64,000 bases of DNA from DASZHJ01 sp963735465 (GCA_963735465.1 CAVTLA010000001.1:1860001-1924000); one strand, 5' to 3'; positions 1 through 9,539 are shown, numbered from the stretch's first letter. The notes: generated from the letters alone by a model not told the origin. Made by a program: numbers and translations.

Positions 1-1572
1 GCGGATCCAGCCCTTCTCGGAGAAGATCACCGTGCAGGGCTCGCGCTCCACCAGCGCCTCCACCGGCACCTGCACCTCGGCGGGCGGCGCGCCCACCTCG
101 GTGCGGCGCTTGCCGAGCGGCGTATTCGGCCCGAACTGCTTGCGGATGTCGGCGATGTCGTCGGCGACGGATTTCCACTGGCGCTTCTCGTCGGCGAGCA
201 GGCCCTTCAGGTCCTTGGCCTCGGCGCCCAGCGCCTCGATCTCCTTCTTGATCGCGATCTCCTCGAGCTTGCGCAGGGAGCGCAGGCGCATGTTGAGGAT
301 CGCCTCGGCCTGGGTGTCGGTCAGCTTCCAGCGCCGCATCAGCTCGGCCTTGGGATCGTCGCTCTCGCGGATGATCTTGATGACCTTGTCGATGTTGAGA
401 TAGACGATCATCTGGCCGTGCAGGATCTCGCTGCGACGCGCGATCTCGGCCAGCCGGAACCGCGTCCGGCGCTGCAGCACCTCGCGGCGATGATCGAGGA
501 AGGCCTGCAGCGCCTCCTTCAGGTTCATCACCCGCGGCACGCCCTGGGCGTCCAGCACGTTGAGATTGAGCGGGACGCGCGTCTCCAGCTCGGTGGCGCG
601 GAACAGGGATTCCATCAGCACCGCGGCGTCGACGTTGCGGCTCTTGGGCTCCAGCACCAGCCGCACCAGATCGGAGGACTCGTCGCGGACGTCGGCGAGG
701 AGCGGCAGCTTCTTCTCCTCGAGGAGCGTCGCGATCCGCTCCACCAGGCGCGACTTGGGCACCTGATAGGGAATCTCGGTGACGATGATCTGATAGACGC
801 CGCGCGACAGCGTCTCCTCGCTCCAGCGCGCGCGGAGCCGGAAGCTGCCGCGCCCGGTCTCATAGGATTGCCGGATCATCTCGGGCGTCTCGACCAGGAT
901 GCCGCCGGTGGGGAAATCCGGCCCGGGCACATGCGTCAGCAGATCTTCGATCGAGGCGCGCTTGTGCTTTACCAGATGGATGAGGGCGTCGCAGAGCTCG
1001 GCCGCGTTGTGCGGGGGGATGCTGGTCGCCATGCCGACCGCGATGCCGCTGGCACCGTTCGCCAGCAGGTTCGGGAAGCGCGACGGCAGCACCACCGGCT
1101 CCTGGGCCTCGCCGTCGTAGGTCGGGCGGAAGTCGACGGCGTCCTCGTCGAGGCCCGCCAGCAGCGCCTCCGCCACCTCGGTGAGGCGGCTCTCGGTGTA
1201 GCGCATCGCCGCCGCGTTATCGCCGTCGATGTTGCCGAAGTTGCCCTGCCCGTCCACCAGCGGATAGCGCTGGGCGAAATCCTGCGCCAGGCGCACCAGC
1301 GCCTCGTAGACCGCGACGTCGCCGTGGGGATGGAACTTGCCGATGACGTCGCCGACCACGCGGGCGCTCTTCTTGTAGCCGGAGCGCGGATCGAGGTTGA
1401 GCTCGCGCATCGCGTGCAGGAGGCGCCGGTGCACCGGCTTCAAGCCGTCGCGCACGTCCGGCAGCGAGCGCGCCATGATGGTGGAGAGCGCGTAGGAGAG
1501 ATAGCGCTCGCCCAAGGCAGAGGAGAAATCGACGTCGCGGACGGCGCCGGTGGGGACTGGTTTGGTGGCCAT
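1..1572 (-). CDS. parC: DNA topoisomerase IV subunit A, C-terminus cut by the window edge
   Basis: The breakage-reunion subunit of topoisomerase IV, which decatenates daughter chromosomes with ParE. The frame is open from the ATG at 1572 to the left edge (524 residues seen), so the C-terminal DNA-wrapping blades are missing only because the window ends. The N-terminal half reads as the winged-helix/tower region: the motif GLKPVHRR follows the start, then HPHGDVAVYEAL, and the active-site tyrosine lies in AMRYTESRL at about residue 125. Absence of a GyrA-type long acidic tail cannot be judged. The start codon overlaps the recO stop by one base (TGATG), so it is translationally coupled to recO. 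ParC rather than GyrA is preferred because of the recO-era-rnc neighbourhood usual in Alphaproteobacteria. Confidence 0.9.
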   Translation of the reverse strand, partial: MATKPVPTGAVRDVDFSSALGERYLSYALSTIMARSLPDVRDGLKPVHRRLLHAMRELNLDPRSGYKKSARVVGDVIGKFHPHGDVAVYEALVRLAQDFAQRYPLVDGQGNFGNIDGDNAAAMRYTESRLTEVAEALLAGLDEDAVDFRPTYDGEAQEPVVLPSRFPNLLANGASGIAVGMATSIPPHNAAELCDALIHLVKHKRASIEDLLTHVPGPDFPTGGILVETPEMIRQSYETGRGSFRLRARWSEETLSRGVYQIIVTEIPYQVPKSRLVERIATLLEEKKLPLLADVRDESSDLVRLVLEPKSRNVDAAVLMESLFRATELETRVPLNLNVLDAQGVPRVMNLKEALQAFLDHRREVLQRRTRFRLAEIARRSEILHGQMIVYLNIDKVIKIIRESDDPKAELMRRWKLTDTQAEAILNMRLRSLRKLEEIAIKKEIEALGAEAKDLKGLLADEKRQWKSVADDIADIRKQFGPNTPLGKRRTEVGAPPAEVQVPVEALVEREPCTVIFSEKGWIR

Positions 1573-2351
1573 CAGGGATCGGTTTCCATGGAGATCGGGC
1601 GGACCGGTGCGGATACTGTCGTCTCGCGCCCGAGTCGGTCAATGAATCGCGTGCGCGCCGCCGGCATCTTTCGTCCGTTCGGTTGAAATACCCGGCGCTC
1701 CCAGAAGAATTCCGTGAGGCGTAGCGCATCCAGCACGTCGGCACGGGGCGCATCGGCGCCCGCCGAGGCGGCGTCGCAGAGGAAGCGCGGCAGCGATAGG
1801 AGCTGGCGGCGATAGGGCTCTCCCGCCGCCCGCGACACCGCCTGGCCGGATTTCGGCGAGACGTAGATGAGATCCTCGCTGGCGCCGGTGGCGGCGCAGC
1901 GGGAGAGATCGAGGCCGAAGCCCAGCTCCGCCAGCAGATCCAGCTCCCATCGCGCATAGGATGTGGCCCAGCCGGCGTCGCGGTCGAGGGCATCGAGGAG
2001 CGCCGCGAAGCCGTCGTAGGCGTTCGGGTGCGGCTCGCGCTCCGGCAATGCCGCCGCCGCCATCGCCGCCGCCGCGGCGAGGCAGCCGAGGCGGAGCGGG
2101 TCCTCGATCACCCGTGCCGCATGGCCCTGGATGAGCTCGCCGGCATAGGTACCGAGCTGATCCTCCAGGCGCGCGCGCCAGGTCACTTGCACGGCGTTCC
2201 CCACCTGGAACACGGTGCGGCCGCGCCGCCCCTGCCCGCCATGGACCAGGCCGGCGTGGCGGCCTCGCTCGCGGGTCATCAGATGGGCTACCAGCGCGCT
2301 TTCCCCATGACGGCGGACCGCCAGCACGATGCCGGGCTCGCTCCAGTGCAT
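1572..2351 (-). CDS. recO: DNA repair protein RecO
   Basis: Recombination mediator of the RecFOR pathway that helps load RecA on SSB-coated DNA. The 259-residue protein starts with a typical RecO N-terminal OB-fold segment (GIVLAVRRHGESALVAHLMT, about residues 7-26) and has a helical C-terminal half ending in a basic stretch. A longer reading to 2633 is possible but would run into era; the ATG at 2351 lies 10 bases after the era stop and fits RecO alignments. The zinc-finger cysteines of some RecO proteins are not obvious, as is common in this class. It sits between era and parC in an operon of closely spaced genes. Confidence 0.9.
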   Translation of the reverse strand: MHWSEPGIVLAVRRHGESALVAHLMTRERGRHAGLVHGGQGRRGRTVFQVGNAVQVTWRARLEDQLGTYAGELIQGHAARVIEDPLRLGCLAAAAAMAAAALPEREPHPNAYDGFAALLDALDRDAGWATSYARWELDLLAELGFGLDLSRCAATGASEDLIYVSPKSGQAVSRAAGEPYRRQLLSLPRFLCDAASAGADAPRADVLDALRLTEFFWERRVFQPNGRKMPAARTRFIDRLGRETTVSAPVRPISMETDP

Positions 2352-2361
2352 GGGCGCGGTC

Positions 2362-3273
2362 TCAGCTCTCGAAGTCGAGGCCGATGGCCTCGTAGCGCTC
2401 CCGGTCCTCGGTCCACGACTTCTCGACGCGGACGAAGAGGAAGAGGTGCACGCGGTGACCGAGCATCTTCTCCAGCTCGGCCCGCGCCCGGGCGCCGATG
2501 CGCTTGATCTGCTGCCCGCCCTCCCCCAGCACGATCGCCTTCTGGGTCGGTCGCTGCACGAAGACGGTCTGCTCGATGCGCACGCTGCCGTCGGCGCGCT
2601 CCTCCCAGGTGTCGGTCTCCACCGTCGAGGCATAAGGCAGCTCGTCGTGGAGCTGCAGGAAGATCTGCTCCCGCGTCACCTCGGCGGCCATGAGGCGTTG
2701 CGGCAGATCGGAGAGCTGGTCCTCGGGATAGAGCCACGGGCCTTCCGGCACCGCGCCGGCGAGATGCGCCTTCAAGTCGCCGACGCCGTCGCCACTGAGG
2801 CCCGAGATCATGAAGATGGGCTCGAAGATTCCTTCCGCGGCGAAGCGTTGCGCCAGGGTCAACAGCACCGGCGGCTTCACCAGGTCGACCTTGTTGAGCG
2901 CCAGCACCGCGTGACGGCCCGCCATCTTCAGACGCTCGATGATGCCGCGCGTATCCGCGTCGTCGGGGCGTGTCACGTCCACCAGCAGCACGACGAGATC
3001 GGCGTCATCGCTGCCTTCCCAGGCGGCGGCGACCATGGCGCGCTCCAGGCGGCGGCCGGCGCGCGGCGTGAAGATGCCGGGCGTGTCCACGAAGACGAGC
3101 TGCGACGTTCCCTCCAGGGCGAGGCCGAGCACGCGGCGGCGCGTCGTCTGCACCTTGGGCGAGACGATCGAGATCTTGGCGCCGACCAGCCCGTTGAGGA
3201 GCGTGGACTTGCCGGCATTGGGCGCGCCGATGAGGGCCACGTAGCCGCAGCGGGTGGCGGGAGCCCCGCTCAT
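2362..3273 (-). CDS. era: GTPase Era
   Basis: Essential GTPase that binds the 3' end of 16S rRNA during 30S maturation. The 303-residue length is normal. G1 is GAPNAGKST at residues 16-24, G3 is the DTPG about residue 63, G4 is NKVD about residue 126, and a C-terminal KH RNA-binding domain follows, with the region AIVLGEGGQQIKRIG matching the KH GxxG area. The start overlaps the end of rnc by four bases, so translation is coupled to RNase III, the classical rnc-era arrangement. Confidence 0.96.
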   Translation of the reverse strand: MSGAPATRCGYVALIGAPNAGKSTLLNGLVGAKISIVSPKVQTTRRRVLGLALEGTSQLVFVDTPGIFTPRAGRRLERAMVAAAWEGSDDADLVVLLVDVTRPDDADTRGIIERLKMAGRHAVLALNKVDLVKPPVLLTLAQRFAAEGIFEPIFMISGLSGDGVGDLKAHLAGAVPEGPWLYPEDQLSDLPQRLMAAEVTREQIFLQLHDELPYASTVETDTWEERADGSVRIEQTVFVQRPTQKAIVLGEGGQQIKRIGARARAELEKMLGHRVHLFLFVRVEKSWTEDRERYEAIGLDFES

Positions 3274-3983
3274 GACGTGCGCCTCTGAGGCTCGCTCTCG
3301 CCGAGCCGCGCCAGCAGTTCGGCGGCGGCGGCGGTTTCCGCGGCACGCTTGGAGCTGCCGCTGGCGCTCGCGGGCTCGCTGCCCTCGATGCGGGCGGTCA
3401 CGGTGAAGGTGCGCTGATGCGCCGGCCCCTCCGTATTCACGGTCTCATAGACCGGCAGGCCGCGGCCGCGGCCCTGGGCCCATTCCTGGAGCGCGGTCTT
3501 GGCATCGCGGGGCGGCTCGGCGTCGGCGTCGATCATCGGCCACCAGTGCCGGCGCACGAAAGCCTGGGCCGCCGGCAGCCCGCCGTCGAGGTAGAGGGCG
3601 GCGATGACGGCCTCGCAGGCATCCGCCAGCACGCTGGCGTTCTCGCGCGCGCCGGCCTGAGCCTCCCCCGCCGAGGCGATCACGAAGCGCCCGAGATCCA
3701 GGGCGCGCGCCACCTCCACCAGGGCCTCGCGGCGGACCAAACCGGTGTGCCGGCGCGTGAGCTGGCCCTCGGCCTCGTTGGGGAAGCGGCTCCACAGGAG
3801 CTCCGCCACCACAAGGCCCAGCACGCGGTCGCCGAGGAACTCCAGACGCTCGTAGCTGTGGCGCGGCCCGCTGCGGCGCGGGCTGGCGCTCGGATGGGTC
3901 AAGGCCTCGGCGATGATGTCAGGCGCGGCGAAGCGGTGGCCGAGGGCCTCGAACAAGGGCTCGAGATCGCCCTTCGGCACCAT
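3270..3983 (-). CDS. rnc: Ribonuclease III
   Basis: Double-strand-specific endoribonuclease processing rRNA precursors and structured mRNAs. The start at the ATG 3983 gives 237 residues; the frame is open further upstream into lepB but that part is arginine-rich shadow. The catalytic signature ERLEFLGDRVLG is at residues 45-56, the second acidic cluster (ADACEAVIAALYLDGG) follows around residue 120, and a double-stranded RNA-binding domain occupies about residues 160-228. It begins one base after the lepB stop and overlaps era, giving the cassette lepB-rnc-era. Confidence 0.95.
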   Translation of the reverse strand: MVPKGDLEPLFEALGHRFAAPDIIAEALTHPSASPRRSGPRHSYERLEFLGDRVLGLVVAELLWSRFPNEAEGQLTRRHTGLVRREALVEVARALDLGRFVIASAGEAQAGARENASVLADACEAVIAALYLDGGLPAAQAFVRRHWWPMIDADAEPPRDAKTALQEWAQGRGRGLPVYETVNTEGPAHQRTFTVTARIEGSEPASASGSSKRAAETAAAAELLARLGESEPQRRTS

Positions 3984-3984
3984 C

Positions 3985-4806
3985 CTACTCGATCGCCTTG
4001 AACAGCCGGTCGTAGCGGACGGAGAACGGCCACTTCCAGATTTCCCACCACTGGGCGGAGCCGTCGGTGGAGAAGAAGATGAACTCCGCGCGGCCGACCA
4101 GATTCTCCGCCGGCACGAAGCCCACGCCGCTGTCGCGCACGCGGCTGTCCGAGGAATTGTCGCGGTTGTCACCCATCATGAAATAGCGGTCGGGCGGCAC
4201 GATGAAAGGGCAGGTGTTCTCCACCTCTTCCGTCGAGGTGGTGAAGCGGTTATTGGTGCAGTCCTTGGCTGGCGATCCCGCCTCGGTGCCGGCCAGCAGG
4301 ATCAAGTGGCGCGCGCCGCCGGGCAGCACTTCCTCGTACTCCTCGCGCACCATTGCCATGCTCCGGCCGCCTTCGTCGTCGGAGTATTTCCGCACCCAGG
4401 TGCGCTTCGCCGGCACGTCGTTGACGTAGAGCGTCCCGCCGATCACCTGCACCTTGTCGCCGGGCAGACCGATCACCCGCTTGATGAAGTCGGTGGAATT
4501 GTCCTTCGGCACCTTGAAGACGACGACGTCGCCGCGGTGCGGCTGGCGATAGAAGATGCGGCCGGGGATGAACGGCAGGCCGAACGGCAGGGAGTAGCGG
4601 CTGTAGCCGTACGAATACTTGGAGACGAAGAGATAGTCGCCGATCAGCAGGGTCGGCATCATCGAGCCCGAGGGAATGTTGAATGGCTCGTAGGCGAAGG
4701 TGCGCACCGCGATGGCGATCGCGACCGCATAGACGATGGTGCGAACGGTCTCCCACGTACCGCCGGCGGCCTTCACTTGCTTGTAGCCGGGAGCCTTGTT
4801 CTTCAT
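3985..4806 (-). CDS. lepB: Signal peptidase I
   Basis: Membrane-bound serine/lysine-dyad protease that removes Sec and Tat signal peptides. An N-terminal membrane segment (about residues 22-38) is followed by box B with catalytic Ser48 in PSGSMMPT and box D with Lys109 in DFIKRVIGLPGDK; box E is GDNRDNSSDSR near residue 205. 273 residues is normal. A roughly 45-residue insertion with two cysteines lies between boxes D and E, as in many alphaproteobacterial LepB proteins. It is the first gene of the lepB-rnc-era-recO-parC transcription unit; a candidate promoter lies at 4873-4901. Confidence 0.95.
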   Translation of the reverse strand: MKNKAPGYKQVKAAGGTWETVRTIVYAVAIAIAVRTFAYEPFNIPSGSMMPTLLIGDYLFVSKYSYGYSRYSLPFGLPFIPGRIFYRQPHRGDVVVFKVPKDNSTDFIKRVIGLPGDKVQVIGGTLYVNDVPAKRTWVRKYSDDEGGRSMAMVREEYEEVLPGGARHLILLAGTEAGSPAKDCTNNRFTTSTEEVENTCPFIVPPDRYFMMGDNRDNSSDSRVRDSGVGFVPAENLVGRAEFIFFSTDGSAQWWEIWKWPFSVRYDRLFKAIE

Positions 4807-4872
4807 GAATAAAAATCCATTGTGGCGCGGGGAGATAGGGGCGATGCCGGCGGCCGCGGGCGGGCGCGGCTG

Positions 4873-4901
4873 ATGAAGCCAATCCGCCGATGCGAAGTCA
4901 A
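4873..4901 (-). promoter_or_regulatory. Candidate housekeeping promoter for the lepB operon
   Basis: On the minus strand TTGACT (4896-4901) is followed after 17 bases by CTTCAT (4873-4878), about 60 bases before the lepB ATG. The -35 element is close to the alphaproteobacterial consensus, the -10 element is weak. It lies in the 144-base gap where acpS usually is. Confidence 0.35.
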
Positions 4902-4950
4902 GGCCGCTGCGCGATCGGGCACCCGGCCCTCGCCGCGCGCGGCCGTCGCG

Positions 4951-5715
4951 TCATGCGCTGCGCTCGCCGAGCGCCTCGGCGCGCGCCTTGTCCATCAGCG
5001 CGCGCATGCGCTTGATGGCGCTGTCGAGGCCGCTGAAGATCGCCTCGCCGACGAGGAAGTGACCGATATTGAGCTCGACGATCGTGGGGATGGCGGCGAC
5101 CGGCGCCACCGTCTCGTAGCTGAGGCCGTGGCCGGCGTGGCACTCAAGGCCGATCGCCTCCGCATGGGCCGCCGCCTTCAGGAGTCGCGCCAGCTCGCGC
5201 TCCCGCGCGGCGCCCTCCGCCTCGCAATACGCACCCGTGTGAAGCTCGACCACCGGCGCGCCGAGCTTGCGGGCGGCATCGAGCTGGGTCGGCTCGGGAT
5301 CGATGAAGAGCGAGACTCGGATCTTCGCCTGCACCAGCTCGCGCACATAAGGCGCCAGGTGATTGTGGCCGCCTGCTACATCGAGGCCGCCCTCGGTGGT
5401 GAGCTCGGCGCGCTTCTCCGGCACGATGCAGGCGGCGTGCGGCGTGTGGCGCAGCGCCACCTTCAGCATCTCGTCCGTCGCCGCCATCTCCAGATTGAGC
5501 GGCAGGTCGATCTCCTTCGTCAGGCGCTCTATGTCCTCGTCGGAGATGTGGCGGCGGTCCTCGCGCAGGTGGGCGGTGATGCCGTCGGCGCCGGCTTGGG
5601 CCGCGAGCCGCGCCGCCCGCACGGGATCGGGATGCTTGATGCCGCGAGCGTTCCGGATCGTCGCCACGTGATCGATGTTGACGCCAAGGCGAAGGGCACG
5701 TCGGGGATGGGTCAT
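4951..5715 (-). CDS. pdxJ: Pyridoxine 5'-phosphate synthase
   Basis: Last step of the deoxyxylulose-5-phosphate-dependent vitamin B6 pathway: condenses 3-amino-1-hydroxyacetone 1-phosphate with deoxyxylulose 5-phosphate. The 254-residue protein starts LRLGVNIDHVATIRNARG, the PdxJ N-terminal signature, followed by the phosphate-binding and active-site blocks ADGITAHLREDRRHI, LNLEMA, VPEKR, and C-terminal HAGHGLSY and ELNIGHFLVGEA. It lies 32 bases downstream of the relA/spoT stop and is probably co-transcribed with it. The gap to lepB contains no acpS, which commonly follows pdxJ in related genomes. Confidence 0.95.
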   Translation of the reverse strand: MTHPRRALRLGVNIDHVATIRNARGIKHPDPVRAARLAAQAGADGITAHLREDRRHISDEDIERLTKEIDLPLNLEMAATDEMLKVALRHTPHAACIVPEKRAELTTEGGLDVAGGHNHLAPYVRELVQAKIRVSLFIDPEPTQLDAARKLGAPVVELHTGAYCEAEGAARERELARLLKAAAHAEAIGLECHAGHGLSYETVAPVAAIPTIVELNIGHFLVGEAIFSGLDSAIKRMRALMDKARAEALGERSA

Positions 5716-5747
5716 GGGCAGGGCCTTTCTCGAGCGTCCTCGGGATC

Positions 5748-7900
5748 TCAGCCGCGCGCCCGGTCGACCGAGTTGATCGACGGCGCGGCGCGGAGAGCGG
5801 CGATGATGTTGGTGAGGTGCTTCACGTCCTGCACCTCGATGTCGACGATGATCTCGAAGAAATCCTGGGAGCGGTTGGTGATCTTGAGATTGGTGATGTT
5901 GCCGGCGTGCTTGCCGATGATGGTGGTGAGGCTGCCGAGGCTGCCCGGCTCGTTGCCGATGATCACGTTGATGCGGCCGACATGGGCCTGGTCGGGATCG
6001 CCGCTGCTGCTCCAGGCGACGTCGAGCCAGCGCTCGGGCGTGTCGGCGTAAGTTCTCCAGCGTCTCGCAGTCGATGGTGTGGATGGTGACGCCCTTGCCG
6101 GTGGTGACGATGCCGACGATGCGGTCGCCGGGCAGCGGATGGCAGCAGCCGGCGAAATGCAGGGCCATGCCGGGGATCAGGCCGCGGATCGGCACCGCCG
6201 TATCGGAGCCGCCTTGCCCTTGCTCTTGCCGCGCGCCTCGGACAGCGGCACCACCTTGCGCGGCTTCTCGTCGGCCTTGGGCGGGAAGATCGCGTGCACG
6301 ACCTCGCGGCCGGTGCGCATCCCCTCGCCCACGGAGACGTAGAGATCCTCCGGCGTGTCGACGTTGAAGATCTTCAGCATCGTCGTCGACCGCCTTCTCC
6401 GTGAACTCGTGGCCCTCCTGGCGGAACGCCTTCTGCAGGATCGCCTTGCCGAGATCGAGATATTGCTGGCGCTGCTGGGTGCGGATGAAGCGGCGGATGC
6501 GGGCGCGCGCCTTGCCGGTGACGACGAAGCGCTCCCAGGTCGGCGACGGCGTCTGCGCCTTGGAGGTGACGATCTCGACCTGGTCGCCGTTCTGCAGCTG
6601 GGTGCGCAGCGGCACCAGGCGGCCGTTGATCTTGGCGCCGACGCAGGTGTCGCCGATCTCGGAATGGACGGCATAGGCGAAATCGACCGGCGTGGCGCCG
6701 CGCGGCAGCGCGATCAGATCGCCCTTCGGCGTGAAGCAGAACACCTGGTCCTGGAACATCTCGAGCTTGGTGTGCTCGAGGAATTCCTCCGGGCCCGAGG
6801 CGTGCTCGAGAATGTCGAGGAGCTCGCGCAGCCAGCGGTATTGCGGGCCCTCGGTGCTGGGCGCGCCCTGCTTGTAGCTCCAGTGCGCGGCGACGCCGAG
6901 TTCGGCCACCTCGTGCATCTCGCGGGTGCGGATCTGGATCTCGATGCGCTGCCGCTCCGGTCCGATCACGCCGGTATGCAGCGAGCGGTACTGGTTCGGC
7001 TTCGGCGTCGAGATGTAGTCCTTGAAGCGGCCAGGCACCACGGGATAGTGGCTGTGGATGACGCCCAGCGCCTGGTAGCACTCGTCGAACTTGTCGACCA
7101 CGACGCGGAACGCCATGATGTCGGCGAGCTGCTCGAAGCCGACGTCCTTGCGCTGCATCTTGCGCCAGATCGAATAGGGCGACTTCTCGCGGCCGGAGAC
7201 CTGGGCCTCGATGCCGGCGTCCTTCAGGACGTCCTTCAGCTCGGCGATGATGCGCGGCACGAGGTCGCCGCCCTTCTCGCGCAGGAACGCGAGCCGCGCC
7301 AGGATGCTCTCGCGGGCGTCGGGATACAGCTCGGCGAAGGCGAGATCCTCGAGCTGGTCCTTCATCTCGTGCATGCCGATGCGCTCGGCCAGCGGCGCGT
7401 AGATGTCCATCGTCTCGCGGGCGATGCGCTTGCGCTTCTCCGGATCCTTGATGAAGCGGAGCGTGCGCATGTTGTGCAGGCGGTCGGCGAGCTTCACCAG
7501 GAGCACGCGGATGTCCTCGGACATCGCCAGCACCAGCTTGCGGAAATTCTCCGCCTGCTTGGTCTGGCCCGAGGTGCAGCTCGACGCGGGAGAGCTTGGT
7601 GACGCCGTCGACCAGGCGCGCGATCTCCGGGCCGAAGACGCGCTCGATCTCCTCGAGCGTCGCCAGCGTGTCCTCGACGGTGTCGTGCAGCAGGCCGGTG
7701 ACGATCGACGAGCTGTCGAGGCTCATCCCCGCCAGGATGCCGGCGACCTCGACGGGATGGGAGAAATAGGGATCGCCGGAGGCGCGCTTCTGGGTCCCGT
7801 GCGCCTTCATGGAGAAGACGTAGGCGCGGTTGAGCGCGTCCTCGTCCGCCGACGGGTCATAGGATTTGACCCGCTCCACCAATTCAAATTGCCGCATCAT
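5748..7900 (-). CDS. spoT: Bifunctional (p)ppGpp synthetase/hydrolase, broken by four frame shifts
   Basis: Stringent-response Rel enzyme. Read across the breaks it gives the full order: HD hydrolase domain with HDTVED, synthetase domain (KYSIWRKM-like block and RFKDYISTPKPNQYRSLHT), TGS domain (PKGDLIALPRGATPVDFAYAVH), a conserved cysteine region (FAGCCHPLPGD) and a C-terminal ACT domain (NEPGSLGSLTTIIGKH). Frame breaks lie near 7575 (extra base after the VEL codons), near 6380 (extra base), near 6208 (one base missing or two extra) and near 6050 (extra T in the tyrosine codon region). All domains remain conserved on both sides of every break, so sequencing error is far more likely than decay. 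Both catalytic domains appear intact. Expected length is about 717 residues. Confidence 0.88.
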
Positions 7901-7994
7901 GACGGGCTAGCCGCCGGCCCGGCTGTATCGGGGATCGTCCAACGGACGGACGGGGCGGATGCGACCCGAGTGCCGCCGCCCCCTCGCATCGGTG

Positions 7995-8438
7995 TTAGGG
8001 CTCGCCCTTGCGAGCAGGCGCGTCCCCCTCCACGCTTCCCTCGCCCGCATCGCCGGCAGGGAGCGCATCGTCGTCCGCCGCCAGCACGGGTTCCTCGTCG
8101 AGCTCCTCGTCGTCGATCTCCTCCTCGGCCTCGTCGCCCTCGGGCGGCGCGTCCACCGGCCAGGTCTGGGTCTCGATCTCGAGGTCCTTGTCCTCCTCGG
8201 GCTCGTCCACCTCGACGTGCTTCTGCATCCCCTTGATGAGGGAGTTCTTGACCCCGTCGAGGCCGATGGTCTCGTCGGCGATCTCGCGGAGCGCCACCAC
8301 AGGGTTCTTGTCGTTGTCCCGCTCCAGGGTGATCGGCGCCCCGGAGGCAACGTCCCGGGCCCGCTGGGCCGCGATCAGGACCAGCTCGAACCGATTGGGG
8401 ATCTTGAGGATACAGTCTTCAACCGTTACGCGCGCCAT
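7995..8438 (-). CDS. rpoZ: RNA polymerase omega subunit
   Basis: Small subunit that assists assembly of the beta' subunit. The N-terminus MARVTVEDCILKIPNRFELV is the omega signature, followed by AAQRARDVASG and NPVVALREIADE. At 147 residues it is longer than the usual 80-130 because of a strongly acidic tail (Glu/Asp-rich, about residues 75-145), a feature of alphaproteobacterial omega proteins. It precedes relA/spoT by 94 bases, the usual rpoZ-spoT order. Confidence 0.93.
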   Translation of the reverse strand: MARVTVEDCILKIPNRFELVLIAAQRARDVASGAPITLERDNDKNPVVALREIADETIGLDGVKNSLIKGMQKHVEVDEPEEDKDLEIETQTWPVDAPPEGDEAEEEIDDEELDEEPVLAADDDALPAGDAGEGSVEGDAPARKGEP

Positions 8439-8603
8439 GCCGAGGGCTCTCCACCGCCAAAATTAGAGTCCTTCAATATATGGGAGGAGGCCCCCGCTCG
8501 CAACCCGGCTATGGGGCATGGGGGCCCTGCCGCCAAGGCCGGTCTGGCTAGGCGGGAATTCGGTCGCGGGATCGTCGGCCCGGCGGAAGGCCGGCACGCC
8601 GTC

Positions 8604-9416
8604 CTAGTCGGCGGCGTCGGCCGCGGCGCGCAGGACCGGGGCGGACGACGCCTCCATGGGCCGGGACATCGTCCAGTAGCCCAGCGCCATGATCCCCGCC
8701 CCCGCCACGATATTGCCGAGGGTCACCCAGACCAGATTATAGACCAGCCCGCCCCAGGTGACAGTGTCGGGATGGTCGCCCAGGAGCGCCACCAGCAGCA
8801 GGGTCATGTTGGCGACCGAGTGCTCGTAGCCGCTGCCGATGAAGCCGAACAGGCACCAGAAGATCGCGATGCACTTGGCGGCGTCGCCGGTCATCCGCGC
8901 CGACATCCAGATCGCCAGGCAGACGAACCAGTTGCAGAGGATCGCCCGGGCGAAGAGCGCCAGCACCGGCGCGTTCATCTTGGCGGCGGCCACCGTCATC
9001 AGCCACTGGCTCTTCGAATGCAGCACCGCGCCGCCGCCGCCGGCGATGAAAATCACCGCGAGCACGGCGCAGCCCGCGAGATTGCCGAGCCAGGTCATCG
9101 CCCAGGCGGAGCCGAGATCGGACATCCCGACCTTCCCGCGCAGCACCCCCAGGGGCATGAACATGGTGTGGCCGGTGAAGAGATCGGAGCCCGCGAAGAT
9201 GACGAGGGTGAGGGCGACCCCGAAGGAGCATCCCATCACCAGACTGCGGTAGGCGGGATCGACGTCGGAGCCAACGGAAAAGATGAGGAGGATGCCGAGC
9301 CCGACATAGGCGCCCGCCATCATCGAGCTGATCCAGAATCCGAGCGGCGTCCGCTTCATGAAGGCGGTCTTGGCCGCCGCCATGGTGGCCATCTGATCGA
9401 CGCTTTCGAGGTACAT
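8604..9416 (-). CDS. nirC: Formate/nitrite transporter family channel, probably nitrite uptake
   Basis: FNT-family pentameric channel protein of 270 residues with six predicted membrane helices. Family marks are the N-terminal MAAAKTAFMKRTP segment, SDLFTGHTMFMPLG after helix 2, and AKMNAPVLALFARAILCNWFVCLA around helix 4. The start at the ATG 9416 is preceded by AGGA; an upstream ATG at 9458 would fall within the predicted promoter. Substrate assignment to nitrite comes from context: the gene diverges from siroheme nitrite reductase across a 304-base region with two sigma-54 promoters. Formate cannot be excluded from sequence alone. Confidence 0.85.
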   Translation of the reverse strand: MYLESVDQMATMAAAKTAFMKRTPLGFWISSMMAGAYVGLGILLIFSVGSDVDPAYRSLVMGCSFGVALTLVIFAGSDLFTGHTMFMPLGVLRGKVGMSDLGSAWAMTWLGNLAGCAVLAVIFIAGGGGAVLHSKSQWLMTVAAAKMNAPVLALFARAILCNWFVCLAIWMSARMTGDAAKCIAIFWCLFGFIGSGYEHSVANMTLLLVALLGDHPDTVTWGGLVYNLVWVTLGNIVAGAGIMALGYWTMSRPMEASSAPVLRAAADAAD

Positions 9417-9453
9417 GGGCAGGTCCTCGCGAAATGATGCTGCTCGCCAATTC

Positions 9454-9469
9454 CGCAATAAATGTGCCA
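9454..9469 (-). promoter_or_regulatory. Sigma-54 promoter of nirC
   Basis: On the minus strand TGGCAC-N5-TTGCG, a complete match to the -24/-12 consensus with GG and GC exactly ten bases apart. The expected transcription start is near 9443, giving a 27-base leader before the nirC ATG at 9416. RpoN promoters need an enhancer-binding activator; NtrC is the natural candidate for nitrite uptake. Confidence 0.75.
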
Positions 9470-9539
9470 GGCAATTGCGCCGGTTTTATCGCCACGAATC
9501 GGGTGGTGGGCGGTCCCCGTGCCGCTTCCGCATCCAAAG

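Noticed and set aside
418..1686. Long open frame on the plus strand opposite parC
   Set aside because: Arg/His/Gln-rich composition typical of antisense shadow in high-GC DNA; the minus strand carries clear ParC motifs through the whole interval.
4951..7533. Apparent 860-residue fusion of RelA/SpoT with PdxJ
   Set aside because: It arises because frame breaks let the shifted relA/spoT frame read through into pdxJ. The stretch between the two is arginine-rich nonsense while the proper frame carries the ACT domain.
6000..7600. Programmed ribosomal frameshifting in relA/spoT
   Set aside because: Four breaks of both senses, none with a slippery heptamer and downstream structure, and the same error type occurs in unrelated genes.
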